Positions 42,164 to 51,505 of a stretch of DNA of 64,000 bases are shown one piece after another (within the stretch, counting starts at the first letter, position 1; each line of letters starts with the position of its first letter). Under the pieces are notes generated by a model. It saw only the letters and a program-made list of their open reading frames with translations. It did no database searches and was not told where the DNA came from. Both the position numbers and the translations under genes were made by a program. The DNA lies in assembly GCF_904831005.1 (NCBI RefSeq), contig NZ_LR882982.1, positions 3,162,001-3,226,000 of the forward strand, given 5' to 3'. This stretch comes from Microbacterium hydrocarbonoxydans (lineage in GTDB: Bacteria > Actinomycetota > Actinomycetes > Actinomycetales > Microbacteriaceae).

Positions 42164-43077
42164 ACGCCGGCGCACGACTCGCCGTCTACGGCATAGGGCT
42201 GGTCGTCGCCTTCGGCGCGGCCTTCGGCCTCGGGAAGGTGATCGTGCCGGCGAGCGCCGTCAGTGAATGGACGAAAGGTGCGGAGATGAACGAACACGAT
42301 GGGCATGGAGCGGCCGCAACCGCTCCCGCCGAATCGACAGACGGGGCGGTGACCGCCCTGAAGGGCCTCTCGCTCAGCAGCGACGGGTACGTGCTGTCGC
42401 CGGTCGCGGCTCCCTCGGAAGTGGGCGAGACCGGAGAGCTGAGCTTCCGGATCACGGATGCCGCGGGCGCCGCTGTCACCGAGTACGAGACCGCGCACGA
42501 CAAGGAACTGCACCTCATCGTGGTGCGTTCGGACGGAAGCCGGTTCCGCCACGTCCACCCGACGATGGACGAGGCCACCGGCACGTGGTCTCTGCCGTGG
42601 GAATGGACCGAGGCTGGCACATACCGCGTCTTCGCCGACTTCACCTCGGCAGGGGCTCATGCGGCCTCGCTCACCCTCTCGCGCACCGTTCAGGTGGCAG
42701 GCGATCAAGCTCCTGTGGTTCCCGAGCCGAGTCGGGTCGCGCAGGTCGACGGATTCACGGTCTCCCTGGAGGGCGACCTCGAGGCAGGATCGGCGAGCGA
42801 TCTCGTGCTGACCGTCGCGCGTGACGGTCAGCCGGTCACGACGCTGGAACCGTACCTGGGCGCGTTCGGTCATCTGGTCGCCCTGCGAGACGGCGACCTC
42901 GCATACCTGCACGTGCACGCCGACGGCGAAGAGCCCGACGCGGGCGAGACGTCCGGTCCGCGGATCGCGTTCGCGGCCGAGGCCCCGACTGCGGGTCGCT
43001 ATCTGCTGTACCTCGACTTCCAGGTGGACGGCCGGGTGCACACCGCCGAGTTCGTCCTCGACGCCGAGAGGAGCTGA
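42160..43077 (+). CDS. Membrane-anchored protein of the copper operon, putative metal-binding
   Basis: A 305-residue protein with one N-terminal transmembrane helix and an extracellular part. The His-containing NEHDGHG segment and a block with [18 protein letters not shown] and, later, [21 protein letters not shown] form two related repeats rich in histidine, suggesting copper binding. It is common in actinobacterial copper operons but has no accepted function. Located between the chaperone and CopA, overlapping the former. Confidence 0.75.
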   Translation: MNAGARLAVYGIGLVVAFGAAFGLGKVIVPASAVSEWTKGAEMNEHDGHGAAATAPAESTDGAVTALKGLSLSSDGYVLSPVAAPSEVGETGELSFRITDAAGAAVTEYETAHDKELHLIVVRSDGSRFRHVHPTMDEATGTWSLPWEWTEAGTYRVFADFTSAGAHAASLTLSRTVQVAGDQAPVVPEPSRVAQVDGFTVSLEGDLEAGSASDLVLTVARDGQPVTTLEPYLGAFGHLVALRDGDLAYLHVHADGEEPDAGETSGPRIAFAAEAPTAGRYLLYLDFQVDGRVHTAEFVLDAERS

Positions 43078-43082
43078 GGCAC

Positions 43083-45353
43083 ATGAGCACATCAGCACCC
43101 ATGAACGTGGGTTCGGGCGTCGAGCTCGAGATCGGCGGGATGACCTGCGCCTCCTGCGCGATGCGCATCGAGAAGAAGCTGAACAAGCTCGAGGGCGTCG
43201 CGGCCACGGTCAATTACGCGACCGAGAAGGCGAAGGTCACGGTCCCCGACGGATACGACCCTGCGCTGCTGATCGCCGAGGTCGAGAAGACGGGGTACTC
43301 CGCGGTGCTGCCCGCGCCCAAGGGCGGGAAGAAGGATTCCGAGGCGGCCGGCGAGTCCGGCGACGCGGATCCTGAGCTGATATCGCTGCGCAACAGGCTG
43401 ATCGGCGCGATCGTGCTCACCGTTCCGGTCATCGCGATGGCGATGATCCCCGCTCTGCAGTTCACCTACTGGCAGTGGGCCTCCCTGGCGCTGGCCGCTC
43501 CGGTCATCCTCTGGGCTGCCTGGCCTTTCCACCGTGCGGCGTGGATGAATCTCAGGCACGGCACGGCCACGATGGACACGCTCATCTCGATGGGCACCTC
43601 GGCGGCATTCCTGTGGTCGCTCTATGCGCTCTTCTTCGGAACAGCGGGCACGCCCGGAATGACGCACCCGTTCGAGTTCGCGTTGGCGCCCTCTGACGGG
43701 GCAGCGAACATCTATCTCGAGGTGGGTGCCGGGGTGACGATGTTCATCCTGGCCGGTCGGTACTTCGAGAAGCGCTCGAAGAAGCAGGCCGGTGCGGCCC
43801 TGCGGGCCCTCCTCGAGCTCGGCGCGAAAGAGGTCGCCGTGCTGCGCGGCGGGGTCGAGACGAAGATCCCCGTCGAGGATCTGCAGGTGGGTGACGAGTT
43901 CGTCGTGCGTCCCGGCGAGAAGATCGCCACCGACGGCGTCGTGGTCTCGGGCACATCAGCCGTCGACGCGTCGATGCTCACCGGCGAAGCGGTGCCGGTC
44001 GAGGTCGCCGAAGGAGACGCCGTCACCGGTGCCACGACGAACGTCGGGGGACGGCTCGTCATTCGCGCGAGCAGGATCGGCTCTGACACGCAGCTGGCGC
44101 AGATGGCTCAGCTGGTCGAGGACGCGCAGACCGGGAAGGCGGAGGTGCAGCGACTCGCTGACAGGATCTCGGGGGTGTTCGTACCCATCGTGATCGCGAT
44201 CGCCTTCGTCACGCTCGGCGGGTGGCTCGGAGCTGGATTCCCGGTGACGGCGGCCTTCACGGCGGCGGTGGCCGTGCTGGTGATCGCGTGCCCCTGCGCT
44301 CTGGGGCTGGCGACGCCGACGGCACTGCTGGTCGGCACCGGACGCGGCGCGCAGATGGGCGTGCTGATCAAGGGCCCGGAGGTTCTGGAATCCACGCGCA
44401 GGATCGACACCGTCGTGCTCGACAAGACGGGTACGGTCACGACCGGCAGGATGACGCTCGTCGGCGTATTCACAGAGGACCGCACGGATCGTGCGGAGCT
44501 GCTCCGCCTGGCAGGCGCGCTGGAGGATGCCTCCGAGCATCCGATCGCGCAGGCCATCGCCAAGGGTGCGACGCAAGAGGTCGGTGCGCTGCCGACGCCC
44601 GAGGACTTCGCGAACATCGAGGGAAAGGGAGTCCAGGGCATCGTCGACGGCCACGCGGTTCTCGTCGGTCGTGATTCGCTCCTTGCCGAGTGGTCGCAGA
44701 AGCTGAGCCGAGAGCTCGCCGCGACGAAGGCCCGCGCCGAGGGCGAAGGCAAGACCGTCGTCGTGGTCGGGTGGGACGGGCAGGCGCGCGGCATCCTCGT
44801 CGTGGCCGACACCGTCAAGCCCAGCAGCGCCGAGGCGATCGCCCAGTTCAAGAGCATCGGATTGACGCCGATCCTGCTCACCGGCGACAACGAGGCAGTG
44901 GCCCGGCGGATCGCCGCCGAGGTGGGAATCGACGAGGTCATCGCCGAAGTGCTGCCGAAGGACAAGGTCGATGTCGTCAGCCGCTTGCAGCGCGAGGGCA
45001 AGACGGTCGCGATGATCGGCGACGGCGTCAACGACGCTCCAGCCCTCGCCCAGGCCGATCTCGGACTGGCGATGGGGACGGGAGTGGATGTCGCCATCGA
45101 GGCATCCGACATCACCCTGGTGCGCGGAGACTTGCGAAGCGCGGTCGACGCGATCCGGTTGTCGCGCAAGACCCTCGGAACCATCAAGACCAACCTGTTC
45201 TGGGCGTTCGCCTACAACGTCGCGGCGATCCCCGTCGCGGCACTGGGAATGCTCAACCCGATGCTCGCCGGCGCAGCCATGGCACTGTCCAGCGTCTTCG
45301 TCGTCGGGAACAGCCTGCGCCTGCGCGGTTTCAGGAGCATCACCACGCGGTGA
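43083..45353 (+). CDS. copA: Copper-exporting P1B-type ATPase
   Basis: A 756-residue P-type ATPase. N-terminal HMA domain with MTCASC (20-25); about eight transmembrane helices; the metal-path motif [16 protein letters not shown]; the phosphorylation site DKTGTVTTG near residue 446; the SEHPIAQAI nucleotide-binding block; and hinge [16 protein letters not shown]. It pumps Cu(I) out of the cytoplasm. ATG 43083 starts 5 bp after the previous stop, so the three genes form one operon. Confidence 0.93.
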   Translation: MSTSAPMNVGSGVELEIGGMTCASCAMRIEKKLNKLEGVAATVNYATEKAKVTVPDGYDPALLIAEVEKTGYSAVLPAPKGGKKDSEAAGESGDADPELISLRNRLIGAIVLTVPVIAMAMIPALQFTYWQWASLALAAPVILWAAWPFHRAAWMNLRHGTATMDTLISMGTSAAFLWSLYALFFGTAGTPGMTHPFEFALAPSDGAANIYLEVGAGVTMFILAGRYFEKRSKKQAGAALRALLELGAKEVAVLRGGVETKIPVEDLQVGDEFVVRPGEKIATDGVVVSGTSAVDASMLTGEAVPVEVAEGDAVTGATTNVGGRLVIRASRIGSDTQLAQMAQLVEDAQTGKAEVQRLADRISGVFVPIVIAIAFVTLGGWLGAGFPVTAAFTAAVAVLVIACPCALGLATPTALLVGTGRGAQMGVLIKGPEVLESTRRIDTVVLDKTGTVTTGRMTLVGVFTEDRTDRAELLRLAGALEDASEHPIAQAIAKGATQEVGALPTPEDFANIEGKGVQGIVDGHAVLVGRDSLLAEWSQKLSRELAATKARAEGEGKTVVVVGWDGQARGILVVADTVKPSSAEAIAQFKSIGLTPILLTGDNEAVARRIAAEVGIDEVIAEVLPKDKVDVVSRLQREGKTVAMIGDGVNDAPALAQADLGLAMGTGVDVAIEASDITLVRGDLRSAVDAIRLSRKTLGTIKTNLFWAFAYNVAAIPVAALGMLNPMLAGAAMALSSVFVVGNSLRLRGFRSITTR

Positions 45354-45366
45354 CGCCGCCGAGCTC

Positions 45367-45408
45367 GTCACCCCGCCACGCCTCGATCACGAGCGTCGGC
45401 GGGGTGAC
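45367..45408 (+). terminator. Hairpin terminator after copA
   Basis: Perfect 11-bp arms GTCACCCCGCC (45367-45377) and GGCGGGGTGAC (45398-45408), loop 20 bases, 14 bp after the copA stop. Confidence 0.65.
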
Positions 45409-45707
45409 CTGCACCGCGGCTTCAGGACGGATGCGAGTTCTGGCCCACCGAGCCGACCCTCGGGTCTCCCTGCGCGACCGAGATCGCCGGACTTCCCGAG
45501 GTGCTGGTGATCTCGGCCACCGGGGATCCCGTGACGCCGCACGATGGCGGCATCGGCCTGGCAGACACACTCGGGGCGCGACTTCTCACGGTCGACGGCA
45601 ACCAGCACGGCACCGTCATCTCTCGCAATGAGTGCGTCGACGGGATCGTCGCCGACTACCTGGTCGATCTCGAGCTTCCCGACGAGGGGGCGCGCTGCGC
45701 TCTGTGA
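45408..45707 (+). pseudogene. C-terminal remnant of a TAP-like secreted hydrolase
   Basis: The frame from 45408 to the TGA at 45705-45707 encodes the last part of a tripeptidyl-aminopeptidase-like protein: a CEFWP segment, LVISATGDPVTPH with the catalytic Asp, and NQHGTVIS with the catalytic His, ending YLVDLELPDEGARCAL as in the full-length homologue at 7690. The signal peptide, nucleophile and most of the fold are missing. There is no promoter: a terminator immediately precedes it. Confidence 0.65.
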
Positions 45708-45767
45708 CCTCGTCGACGATCATGCGGGCGGAGTCCTCCCGCTGCTCGCCACGAGAGCGAGGGCCCC

Positions 45768-45821
45768 TTGACAAATAAACTGAGCGCGCTCAGAATAAAG
45801 TGCACTCGTTCTTGAGTGCAC
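45768..45821 (+). promoter_or_regulatory. Promoter with palindromic operator and 5' stem-loop
   Basis: TTGACA (45768-45773), 17 bp, CAGAAT (45791-45796). A perfect 14-bp palindrome CTGAGCGCGCTCAG (45780-45793) fills the spacer, the usual spot for TetR-type repression. Just downstream is another perfect inverted repeat, GTGCACTC (45800-45807) and GAGTGCAC (45814-45821), within the leader. The TetR gene at 48701 is a candidate regulator. Confidence 0.55.
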
Positions 45822-45838
45822 GAATCAGGGGGACCCTC

Positions 45839-46732
45839 ATGAGCAGCACGCCGGCCGGCGCGATCAACGCCTCGTATGCGAAGGCGCCGAACAAGACGCT
45901 GAGGACTCCGCGGGCCACCTTCGCCTACCGTGAGCTCGGGCCTGTCGAAGACATCCCGGTCGTCTTCTTCGTGCATCTCGCCGGGACGCTGGACAACTGG
46001 GATCCCCGCATCGTGGATGCGATCGCCGCGCGCCGCCACGTGATCACCTTCGACCAGCAGGGGGTCGGCGGCTCGTCGGGAAAGGTGCCGAAGACGCTGG
46101 AGGAGGCTGCGGATGACGCGTACGCGTTCATCACCGGGCTCGGGTACACGACGATCGACATCTTCTCCTTCTCGATGGGCGGGATGATCGCGCAGGACCT
46201 GCTCGTGAAGCATCCGTCTCTCGTGCGTCGGCTCGTGCTCACGGGCACGGGCCCCCGCGGCGGCAAGGACATGGACAAGGTCATCGGCACCACCTACTGG
46301 GACGTGCTGCGAGCGACGGTGACCCGCTCCGACCCCAAGGAGTTCTTGTTCTTCAACCGGGATTCGGCGGGAAAGAAGGCGGCCAAGGCTTTCGTGAACC
46401 GTCTCTCGGAGCGCACGGTCGACCGCGATGCGGATATCGGCCTCCGCGCATTCCAGACGCAGCTGACGGCGATCGCGAAGTTCGGTCGATCCGCTCCCTC
46501 CGATCTGTCGGTCATCACAGGCCCGACCTTGATCGCGAACGGTGACAACGACCGCATGGTGCCCTCGGCGCTCTCACGTGACCTGCATGAGCGGATCCCG
46601 GGCAGCGAGCTGATCATCTACCCGGATTCGGGACACGGGGGCATCTTCCAGTACTGGGAGGAGTTCGCTCCGGTCGCGGTGAGGTTCCTGACCGAATCGC
46701 CTGTCGGGGGCTCTGCGGCGCTGAGGATCTGA
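45839..46732 (+). CDS. Alpha/beta hydrolase
   Basis: A 297-residue alpha/beta hydrolase. HLAGTLDNWDPR is the oxyanion region, SFSMGG holds the nucleophile Ser, NGDNDRMVP the acid and SGHGGIFQ the His. ATG 45839 follows AGGGGGA; the GTG at 45800 lies in the promoter hairpin. Next genes downstream are a quinone oxidoreductase (same strand), an SDR and a TetR regulator, a grouping that repeats the enzyme mix of 0.7-6 kb but without its promoter element. Confidence 0.82.
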   Translation: MSSTPAGAINASYAKAPNKTLRTPRATFAYRELGPVEDIPVVFFVHLAGTLDNWDPRIVDAIAARRHVITFDQQGVGGSSGKVPKTLEEAADDAYAFITGLGYTTIDIFSFSMGGMIAQDLLVKHPSLVRRLVLTGTGPRGGKDMDKVIGTTYWDVLRATVTRSDPKEFLFFNRDSAGKKAAKAFVNRLSERTVDRDADIGLRAFQTQLTAIAKFGRSAPSDLSVITGPTLIANGDNDRMVPSALSRDLHERIPGSELIIYPDSGHGGIFQYWEEFAPVAVRFLTESPVGGSAALRI

Positions 46733-46783
46733 CACCTGCAGCCCACCCACGCATTCGACCCCTCGCATGAAGGAGCAAGACCG

Positions 46784-47779
46784 ATGAGAGCGTTCGTCGT
46801 CTCGAAGTACAAGACCGCGCTGCACGACGCAGACATGCCGGAGCCGATCGTCGGCGAGAACGACGTCCTCGTGCGCGTCGAGGCCGCCGGCCTGAACCAG
46901 CTGGATGAGAAGATCCGGATCGGCGAGTTCACGGCCATCCTGCCTTACAGGCCCCCGATGATCCTCGGGCATGACGTCGCAGGCACGGTGATCCGCGTCG
47001 GCGCGAAGGTGACCCGATTCGCGGTCGGAGACGAGGTCTTCGCCCGACCGCGCGATCACCGGATCGGCACGTTCGCGGAGCGGATCGCGATCGACGAGAG
47101 AGATGTCGCGCTCGCGCCGACGACGATCTCGATGGATGAGGCCGGCTCCCTGCCGCTCGTGTCACTGACGGCGTGGCAGGCGCTCGTCGAGCTGGGCGAT
47201 GTCGGCCCAGGCCAGAAGGTGCTGATCCATGCGGGGGCGGGTGGACTCGGCTCGATCGCGATCCAGCTCGCGGCGCATCGGGGTGCCGAGGTCGCGACCA
47301 CCGTGAGCGGGCGGGATGCCGAGTTCGTGCGACTGCTCGGGGCCGACCGGGTGATCGACTACCGCACCGAGGACTTCGAGGAGCTGCTCGACGGCTACGA
47401 TTTCGTGCTCGACAGCGTCGGCGGCGAGAACCTCGAGAAGTCGCTGCGCATCCTTCGGCCGGGCGGCACGGCGATCGGCGTCGCCGGTCCGCCGACACCG
47501 GATTTCGCGCGAGAGGCCGGTCTCAATCCCGTCGTGCGTCTGGCGATCTGGGCACTGAGCCGCAAGATCCGCGCGCAGGCGAAGCGCCTCGGCGTCGACT
47601 ACCGGTTCTTGTGGATGCGCGCGAGCGGCGAGCAGCTTCGTGCCATCGCAGAACTGGTGGATGCCGGCAGCATCCGACCGGTCGTGGGGCGGGTCTTTCC
47701 CTTCGACGAGACCGTGTCGGCGCTCGATTCCCTGGCGAAGGGCGGGATCCGCGGCAAGGCTGTGGTCACCCACCCCTGA
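46784..47779 (+). CDS. NADP-dependent quinone oxidoreductase (MDR)
   Basis: A 331-residue zinc-independent MDR. GroES-like domain with GLNQLDEKIRIGEF and GHDVAGTVIRVG; nucleotide loop HAGAGGLGSIAIQLA; C-terminal RPVVGRVFPFDETVSALDSLAKGGIRGKAVV. It is in the same direction as and 51 bp beyond the hydrolase gene, probably one operon. GAAGGAG lies before ATG 46784. Confidence 0.85.
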   Translation: MRAFVVSKYKTALHDADMPEPIVGENDVLVRVEAAGLNQLDEKIRIGEFTAILPYRPPMILGHDVAGTVIRVGAKVTRFAVGDEVFARPRDHRIGTFAERIAIDERDVALAPTTISMDEAGSLPLVSLTAWQALVELGDVGPGQKVLIHAGAGGLGSIAIQLAAHRGAEVATTVSGRDAEFVRLLGADRVIDYRTEDFEELLDGYDFVLDSVGGENLEKSLRILRPGGTAIGVAGPPTPDFAREAGLNPVVRLAIWALSRKIRAQAKRLGVDYRFLWMRASGEQLRAIAELVDAGSIRPVVGRVFPFDETVSALDSLAKGGIRGKAVVTHP

Positions 47780-47789
47780 GCGCACGCAC

Positions 47790-47828
47790 GAAGGCGCCGT
47801 GGTCGAACGAATCGACCGCGGCGCCTTC
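47790..47828. terminator. Bidirectional hairpin terminator
   Basis: Arms GAAGGCGCCGTGGTCGA (47790-47806) and TCGACCGCGGCGCCTTC (47812-47828) pair with one mismatch across a 5-base loop, placed between the convergent oxidoreductase and SDR genes. Confidence 0.75.
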
Positions 47829-47838
47829 TGCGCGACGG

Positions 47839-48552
47839 CTACCGGGAGGCTCGTGCCAGCTGCGGGTAGAGGGCCTCGAGCGGAGCGCTCAGCGCGGCCT
47901 TGAGCTGCACCGAGATGTCGTCGGCGAGCACTTCGTACTCGCCTGCCTCGGTCGCATCCAAGACCTTCGTCACGAGCACTGCGGGGTCGAGCTTCGGGTC
48001 GGTGACGCCAGCGGCCATCGCCGTGTCGACGTATCCGACGTGCACGCCGACGACGTGCACTCCGGCCGGGGCCAGCTCGATACGCAGCGAGTTGGTCGCC
48101 GACCAGAGCGCGGCCTTCGTCGCGCTGTAGATGCCGGCGACGGCGTACCAGCTGAGTCCCGAGTGGATGTCGATGATCGCCGAACCGGCATTCGCCGACA
48201 GGATCGGCGCGAAGGCGCGGGCGAGGAACAGGGGGCCGAGGAAGTTGATCTCGACGTTCGCGCGGATCTCGTCGTCGCTGTGCGACAGGATGCCGGGGGT
48301 CGACGGCGACGCGCCGGCGTTGTTGATGAGCACCGTGACGTCGGGAGCTGCGGCGACGGCGGCGGCGATCGAGGCCGGGTCGGTCACATCCAGTGCGAGC
48401 GGCACGATCCGCTCGTCGTCCCATTCGCGAGGGGAGCGGGCGGACGCATAGACCTTGGCGGCGCCGCGGGCGAGGGCCTGGTGCACGAAGTGCGTGCCGA
48501 TGCCGCCGTTCGCGCCCGTGACGAGGACGACGGATCCAGAGAGTGAAGGCAT
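47839..48552 (-). CDS. Short-chain dehydrogenase/reductase (SDR)
   Basis: A 237-residue SDR with cofactor loop TGANGGIGTH, NNAG, Ser in DIHSGLSWYAVAG and YSATK. The loop after the active site is shorter than in FabG. Product unknown. ATG 48552 follows AGGAAGA. Divergent from the TetR gene at 48701, which probably controls it. Confidence 0.85.
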   Translation of the reverse strand: MPSLSGSVVLVTGANGGIGTHFVHQALARGAAKVYASARSPREWDDERIVPLALDVTDPASIAAAVAAAPDVTVLINNAGASPSTPGILSHSDDEIRANVEINFLGPLFLARAFAPILSANAGSAIIDIHSGLSWYAVAGIYSATKAALWSATNSLRIELAPAGVHVVGVHVGYVDTAMAAGVTDPKLDPAVLVTKVLDATEAGEYEVLADDISVQLKAALSAPLEALYPQLARASR

Positions 48553-48647
48553 GTCGAGTTCTTCCTGTTGAGGGTCGTCGGTGTCGGGACCCGGTCGGGT
48601 CCCGACGTGCGTGGGAGAATGTCGGGGACACTTCCGAGCCCGCGCAC

Positions 48648-48681
48648 TAGTGACTATCATCAGAACTGAGCCTGATCACTA
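48648..48681. promoter_or_regulatory. Inverted repeat between SDR and TetR genes
   Basis: Nested arms TAGTGA (48648-48653) with TCACTA (48676-48681), and ATCAG (48659-48663) with CTGAT (48672-48676). Between them is CTGAGC, the same half as in the CTGAGCGCGCTCAG palindrome at 45780. A binding site for the TetR protein is plausible. Confidence 0.35.
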
Positions 48682-48700
48682 TTTATTCCTGAAGGACGTC

Positions 48701-49303
48701 ATGACTCTCGAGACCCGCCCCCTCGGCCGGCGTGAGCGCAACAAGCGCGACAAGCTCGAGCGCATCACCGCTGCCGCCGGAGAACTCTTCGCCGAGCGCG
48801 GAGTCGACGACGTCACGACTCAGGAGATCGCCGATCGGGCCGATATCGGCACGGGAACCCTCTTCCTCTACGCGAAGACCAAGGGGGAGCTCCTGCTGCT
48901 CGTGCAGAACTCGATGTACGCGGAGGCGCTCGAACGCGGTCGCGCGGCTGCCCGAGACGCCGAGGGCCTTCTCGAGGGGGTGCTCGCCGTCGTTCGTCCG
49001 GTGGTCGAGTGCAACCGCAAGCAGGTCGACAACGGCCGCACATACCTCCGTGAGATGGTGTTCGGGGATCCGGAGGAGCCCCACCACCGTGACGCCCTAG
49101 AACTCACGAACCAGACCGAGGAGCTGGTCGCCGACGTCATCGCCCGCACGGCGGGAACCGCACCCGACGACGCCCGTGCTCTTGCTCACATCGTGTCTGC
49201 GGTGATGTTCATCACGATGGCCGCCACGGCGAACGCCGGCCACTCGGTCGACGAGATCATCGCCGAGATCACCGTGCAGTTGAGGGTCGTCCTTCCCGGC
49301 TGA
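48701..49303 (+). CDS. TetR/AcrR-family transcriptional regulator
   Basis: A 200-residue TetR protein. HTH: RITAAAGELFAERGVDDVTTQEIADRADIGTGTLFLYAKTKGELL, the standard TetR N-terminus. The C-terminal ligand domain is unassigned. GAAGGA precedes ATG 48701; a longer upstream frame is not used. Adjacent divergent SDR and the hydrolase/oxidoreductase pair are likely targets. Confidence 0.9.
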   Translation: MTLETRPLGRRERNKRDKLERITAAAGELFAERGVDDVTTQEIADRADIGTGTLFLYAKTKGELLLLVQNSMYAEALERGRAAARDAEGLLEGVLAVVRPVVECNRKQVDNGRTYLREMVFGDPEEPHHRDALELTNQTEELVADVIARTAGTAPDDARALAHIVSAVMFITMAATANAGHSVDEIIAEITVQLRVVLPG

Positions 49304-49367
49304 GCGACCGGCGACCGGTACCGTAGACCGTCGGCAGATCTCGACAACCGAGCCGGGGGAGCATCAG

Positions 49368-50207
49368 ATGACGACCGGAACCGAACGGCCACGCAACATC
49401 TGGCTCGCCCTCGGGGTCGTGGTCTTCTACGTTCTCTGCGCCTGGGGTCTCGGGAACCTTCTCAGCGGGCTGGCCGACGAGGAGGAGTCGTTGGCCGACT
49501 TCTCTCTCGGCCACTTCATCCCGCTCGCCGTCGGCATCGGCGGTGTCCTGCTGTTCCTGCGCTGGACCGGCTGGGGCGCAGAGGTGTGGCGAGAACGCCC
49601 CACCCCGACGCTGACTCCGCGCCGCTGGTGGCTGATCTCCATCCCCGTGCTCGCCTTCGCCGTTCCGGTGATCGAGCTGTTCGACGTGCCGTGGGCCGAG
49701 CGCTCGCTGGGCTTTCTGGTCGTCGTCGCGCTGGGAACGCTCATGGTGGGGTTCGGTGAGGAGCTGGTGATCCGCGGCGTCCTCCTCACGGCAGTCCGCG
49801 CTCACCTCGGCGAGTTCTCCGCGTTCCTCATCACGTGCTTCGTGTTCGCGCTCGCCCACATTCCGGGGTACCTGTTCAGCGGTCTGCCGCTCTTCATCAT
49901 CGCGTTCAACGTGGTCGCCCTCATGTCTGCCGGCGCGACGTACTACTGGATCCGGCGCGTCACCGGACGCATCTGGGTCGGCATGCTCGTTCACGCTCTC
50001 ACCGACTGGGTCCTCTACATCGGCTCCGATGTCGGGCTTCCGTCGACTTCGGCGCCCATGCAGCATTCTCCTGCCGACGACTCCGGCACGGGCGCACTCG
50101 GTTACGCCGAGAGCCTGCTCCTGATCCTGCTGGCAGTCAGCGTGATCAGCGTCATCCGGGAGAGCCGGCGCGCCACGCGTGCCCGCCGCGACTCGTTGTC
50201 GCGCTGA
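49368..50207 (+). CDS. CPBP-family intramembrane metalloprotease
   Basis: A 279-residue membrane protein with seven or eight hydrophobic segments. The first active-site motif GEELVIRG (EExxxR) and the later conserved blocks FALAHIPGYLF and MLVHALTDWVLY with histidines are present, as in CAAX protease/bacteriocin-processing (CPBP) proteins. Substrate unknown. GGGGGAG lies before ATG 49368. Confidence 0.85.
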   Translation: MTTGTERPRNIWLALGVVVFYVLCAWGLGNLLSGLADEEESLADFSLGHFIPLAVGIGGVLLFLRWTGWGAEVWRERPTPTLTPRRWWLISIPVLAFAVPVIELFDVPWAERSLGFLVVVALGTLMVGFGEELVIRGVLLTAVRAHLGEFSAFLITCFVFALAHIPGYLFSGLPLFIIAFNVVALMSAGATYYWIRRVTGRIWVGMLVHALTDWVLYIGSDVGLPSTSAPMQHSPADDSGTGALGYAESLLLILLAVSVISVIRESRRATRARRDSLSR

Positions 50208-50269
50208 CCTCTCCGGGTCCGTCGCGCGGGGGATGCCGCAGGTCGGGCGGAGTCCGTAGCGTGGAGAGC

Positions 50270-50392
50270 ATGGATATCGTCTCGATGATCATGGGCGCCT
50301 CGATCGTCTCCATCGCGTGGATCGCCTTCTGGCCGTGGGCCCAGCTGAAGCGCCTGAGAGAGCTCGAGGCGGGCGCTGCTGAGCAGGGGTAG
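50270..50392 (+). CDS. 40-residue single-helix membrane protein
   Basis: ATG 50270 to TAG 50390-50392 encodes MDIVSMIMGASIVSIAWIAF followed by WPWAQLKRLRELEAGAAEQG: one hydrophobic helix and a charged amphipathic tail. GGAGAG is just before the ATG. Composition is unlike random high-GC sequence. Function unknown. Confidence 0.5.
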   Translation: MDIVSMIMGASIVSIAWIAFWPWAQLKRLRELEAGAAEQG

Positions 50393-50443
50393 GCGCCGCT
50401 GTCGGAGGTCGGCGAAGCCGCGCGACCTTCAGCCGAGGCGGAG

Positions 50444-50797
50444 CTATTCGCCGTCGGCGTCGATCAGTTCGAGGAGCTTGCGAAGCTCGTCGCGGATCTC
50501 GGTGTGGTCGTACTGTCCGGCGCGGCTCTCACCCGAGATGACCCCCGACCGGCGCACTGATCGCAGATCGCCGAAGGGGAAGGAGTACGCCTTCTTCGTC
50601 TCGGGGTTCTCGTCTCGGTCGACGCCCAGGTGCCAATGGGAGAACTCGGTCCATCCGTGCTGCTCGATGAAGCGGTTCTCGTCATCTGCGCTGGGGGCGG
50701 CCTCCGACCACTCGTCGCGCTCGTCGCGGACGACCTTGCCGTCGCGCACCAGCGAACGGGCGTGGGTGAGGGCGGGGCGATTCAGTTCGATTACCAT
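50444..50797 (-). CDS. Conserved hypothetical protein (117 aa)
   Basis: A 117-residue soluble protein. ENRFIEQHGWTEFSHWHLGVDRDENPETKKAYSFPFGDLRSVRRSGVISGESRAGQYDHTEIRDELRKLLELI has the dense aromatic/charged pattern of a conserved actinobacterial family seen next to stress genes; no function is known to me. Start ATG 50797. Confidence 0.7.
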   Translation of the reverse strand: MVIELNRPALTHARSLVRDGKVVRDERDEWSEAAPSADDENRFIEQHGWTEFSHWHLGVDRDENPETKKAYSFPFGDLRSVRRSGVISGESRAGQYDHTEIRDELRKLLELIDADGE

Positions 50798-50865
50798 GCC
50801 GAGAAGCTACGGCCGAGAGCGATGCCCTCGAACCCCCTTGACGTGGTGACTCGGACGCGTCTGTC

Positions 50866-51183
50866 TCAGTCGGCGTCGGCGGAGAAGACCGGGCTCAGGA
50901 ACCGGCGCTCATACCGACGGATGCACTGCGTTCTGCGTGCGAGTTCGAAAGCCTCCACGCACTCCGGGTCGGTCGTGGAGGCCGTGCGGTAGACCTCGTA
51001 CTCGGCCAACGAGGGGAACGTGAACAGCGCGAACGCCTCATCGCTGTCGCCTTCGCTCGGCATGAAGTAGCCGTGGTGGGTTCCGCCGTGCTTCGCCACC
51101 AGTCGGATCCACGCCCGGCCGTACTCGGTGAAGTCCTCGAGCTTGTCGGGGTCGATCTCATAGCGCAGGTGAACGGTGATCAT
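50866..51183 (-). CDS. NIPSNAP-family protein
   Basis: A 105-residue single-domain NIPSNAP protein (ferredoxin-like fold): ITVHLRYEIDPDKLEDFTEYGRAWIRL, GGTHHGYFMPSEGDSDEAFALFTFPSLAEYEVYR. ATG 51183 matches the family start and has AGAAGATG at good spacing; ATG 51192 is directly next to that stretch and less likely. The role of bacterial NIPSNAP proteins is not settled. Confidence 0.82.
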   Translation of the reverse strand: MITVHLRYEIDPDKLEDFTEYGRAWIRLVAKHGGTHHGYFMPSEGDSDEAFALFTFPSLAEYEVYRTASTTDPECVEAFELARRTQCIRRYERRFLSPVFSADAD

Positions 51184-51247
51184 GACGCTCATCTTCTCAG
51201 AGGGGTGATCCCGAGCCCGGCCGGATTCCCGAATGTACGCTGAGGGG

Positions 51248-51505
51248 ATGGGTGATCAATCGCCGTCCCACCCTCGCCCCCTGTGGGCGAGCGTGGCCGA
51301 CGGCTTCTACGTGGGCAGTCGGGAAGGCTCCTTCCTCGGGTACGTCGACCGCCAGGCTGACGGGGTGTGGCGGGCGTTCGACGCCGCCTCGCGTGCCATC
51401 GGAGACTATGTCGACCACCATCGGGCGATGGCCGCGGTCACGAGCACCGTCACGGTCGGCGCGCACACCGAACGGGTCGAGTCTCGGGAAGGGGAAGCCG
51501 GATGA
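51248..51505 (+). CDS. 85-residue protein co-translated with the BLUF photoreceptor
   Basis: The product (VADGFYVGSREGSFLGYVDRQADGVWRAFDAASRAIGDYVDHHRAMAAV) is small, soluble, with a likely beta hairpin followed by a helix; not a family I recognise. Its stop overlaps the ATG of the BLUF gene by 4 bp, so both are made together. The tight coupling suggests a partner of the light sensor, or an unrelated adjacent function. Start ATG 51248 with GAGGGG nearby. Confidence 0.7.
   Translation: MGDQSPSHPRPLWASVADGFYVGSREGSFLGYVDRQADGVWRAFDAASRAIGDYVDHHRAMAAVTSTVTVGAHTERVESREGEAG

Noticed and set aside
50840..50870. TTGACG at 50840 as a further copy of the regulon promoter
   Set aside because: The dyad is absent and the position 19 bp downstream reads GTCTCA, not a TTNNNT box.
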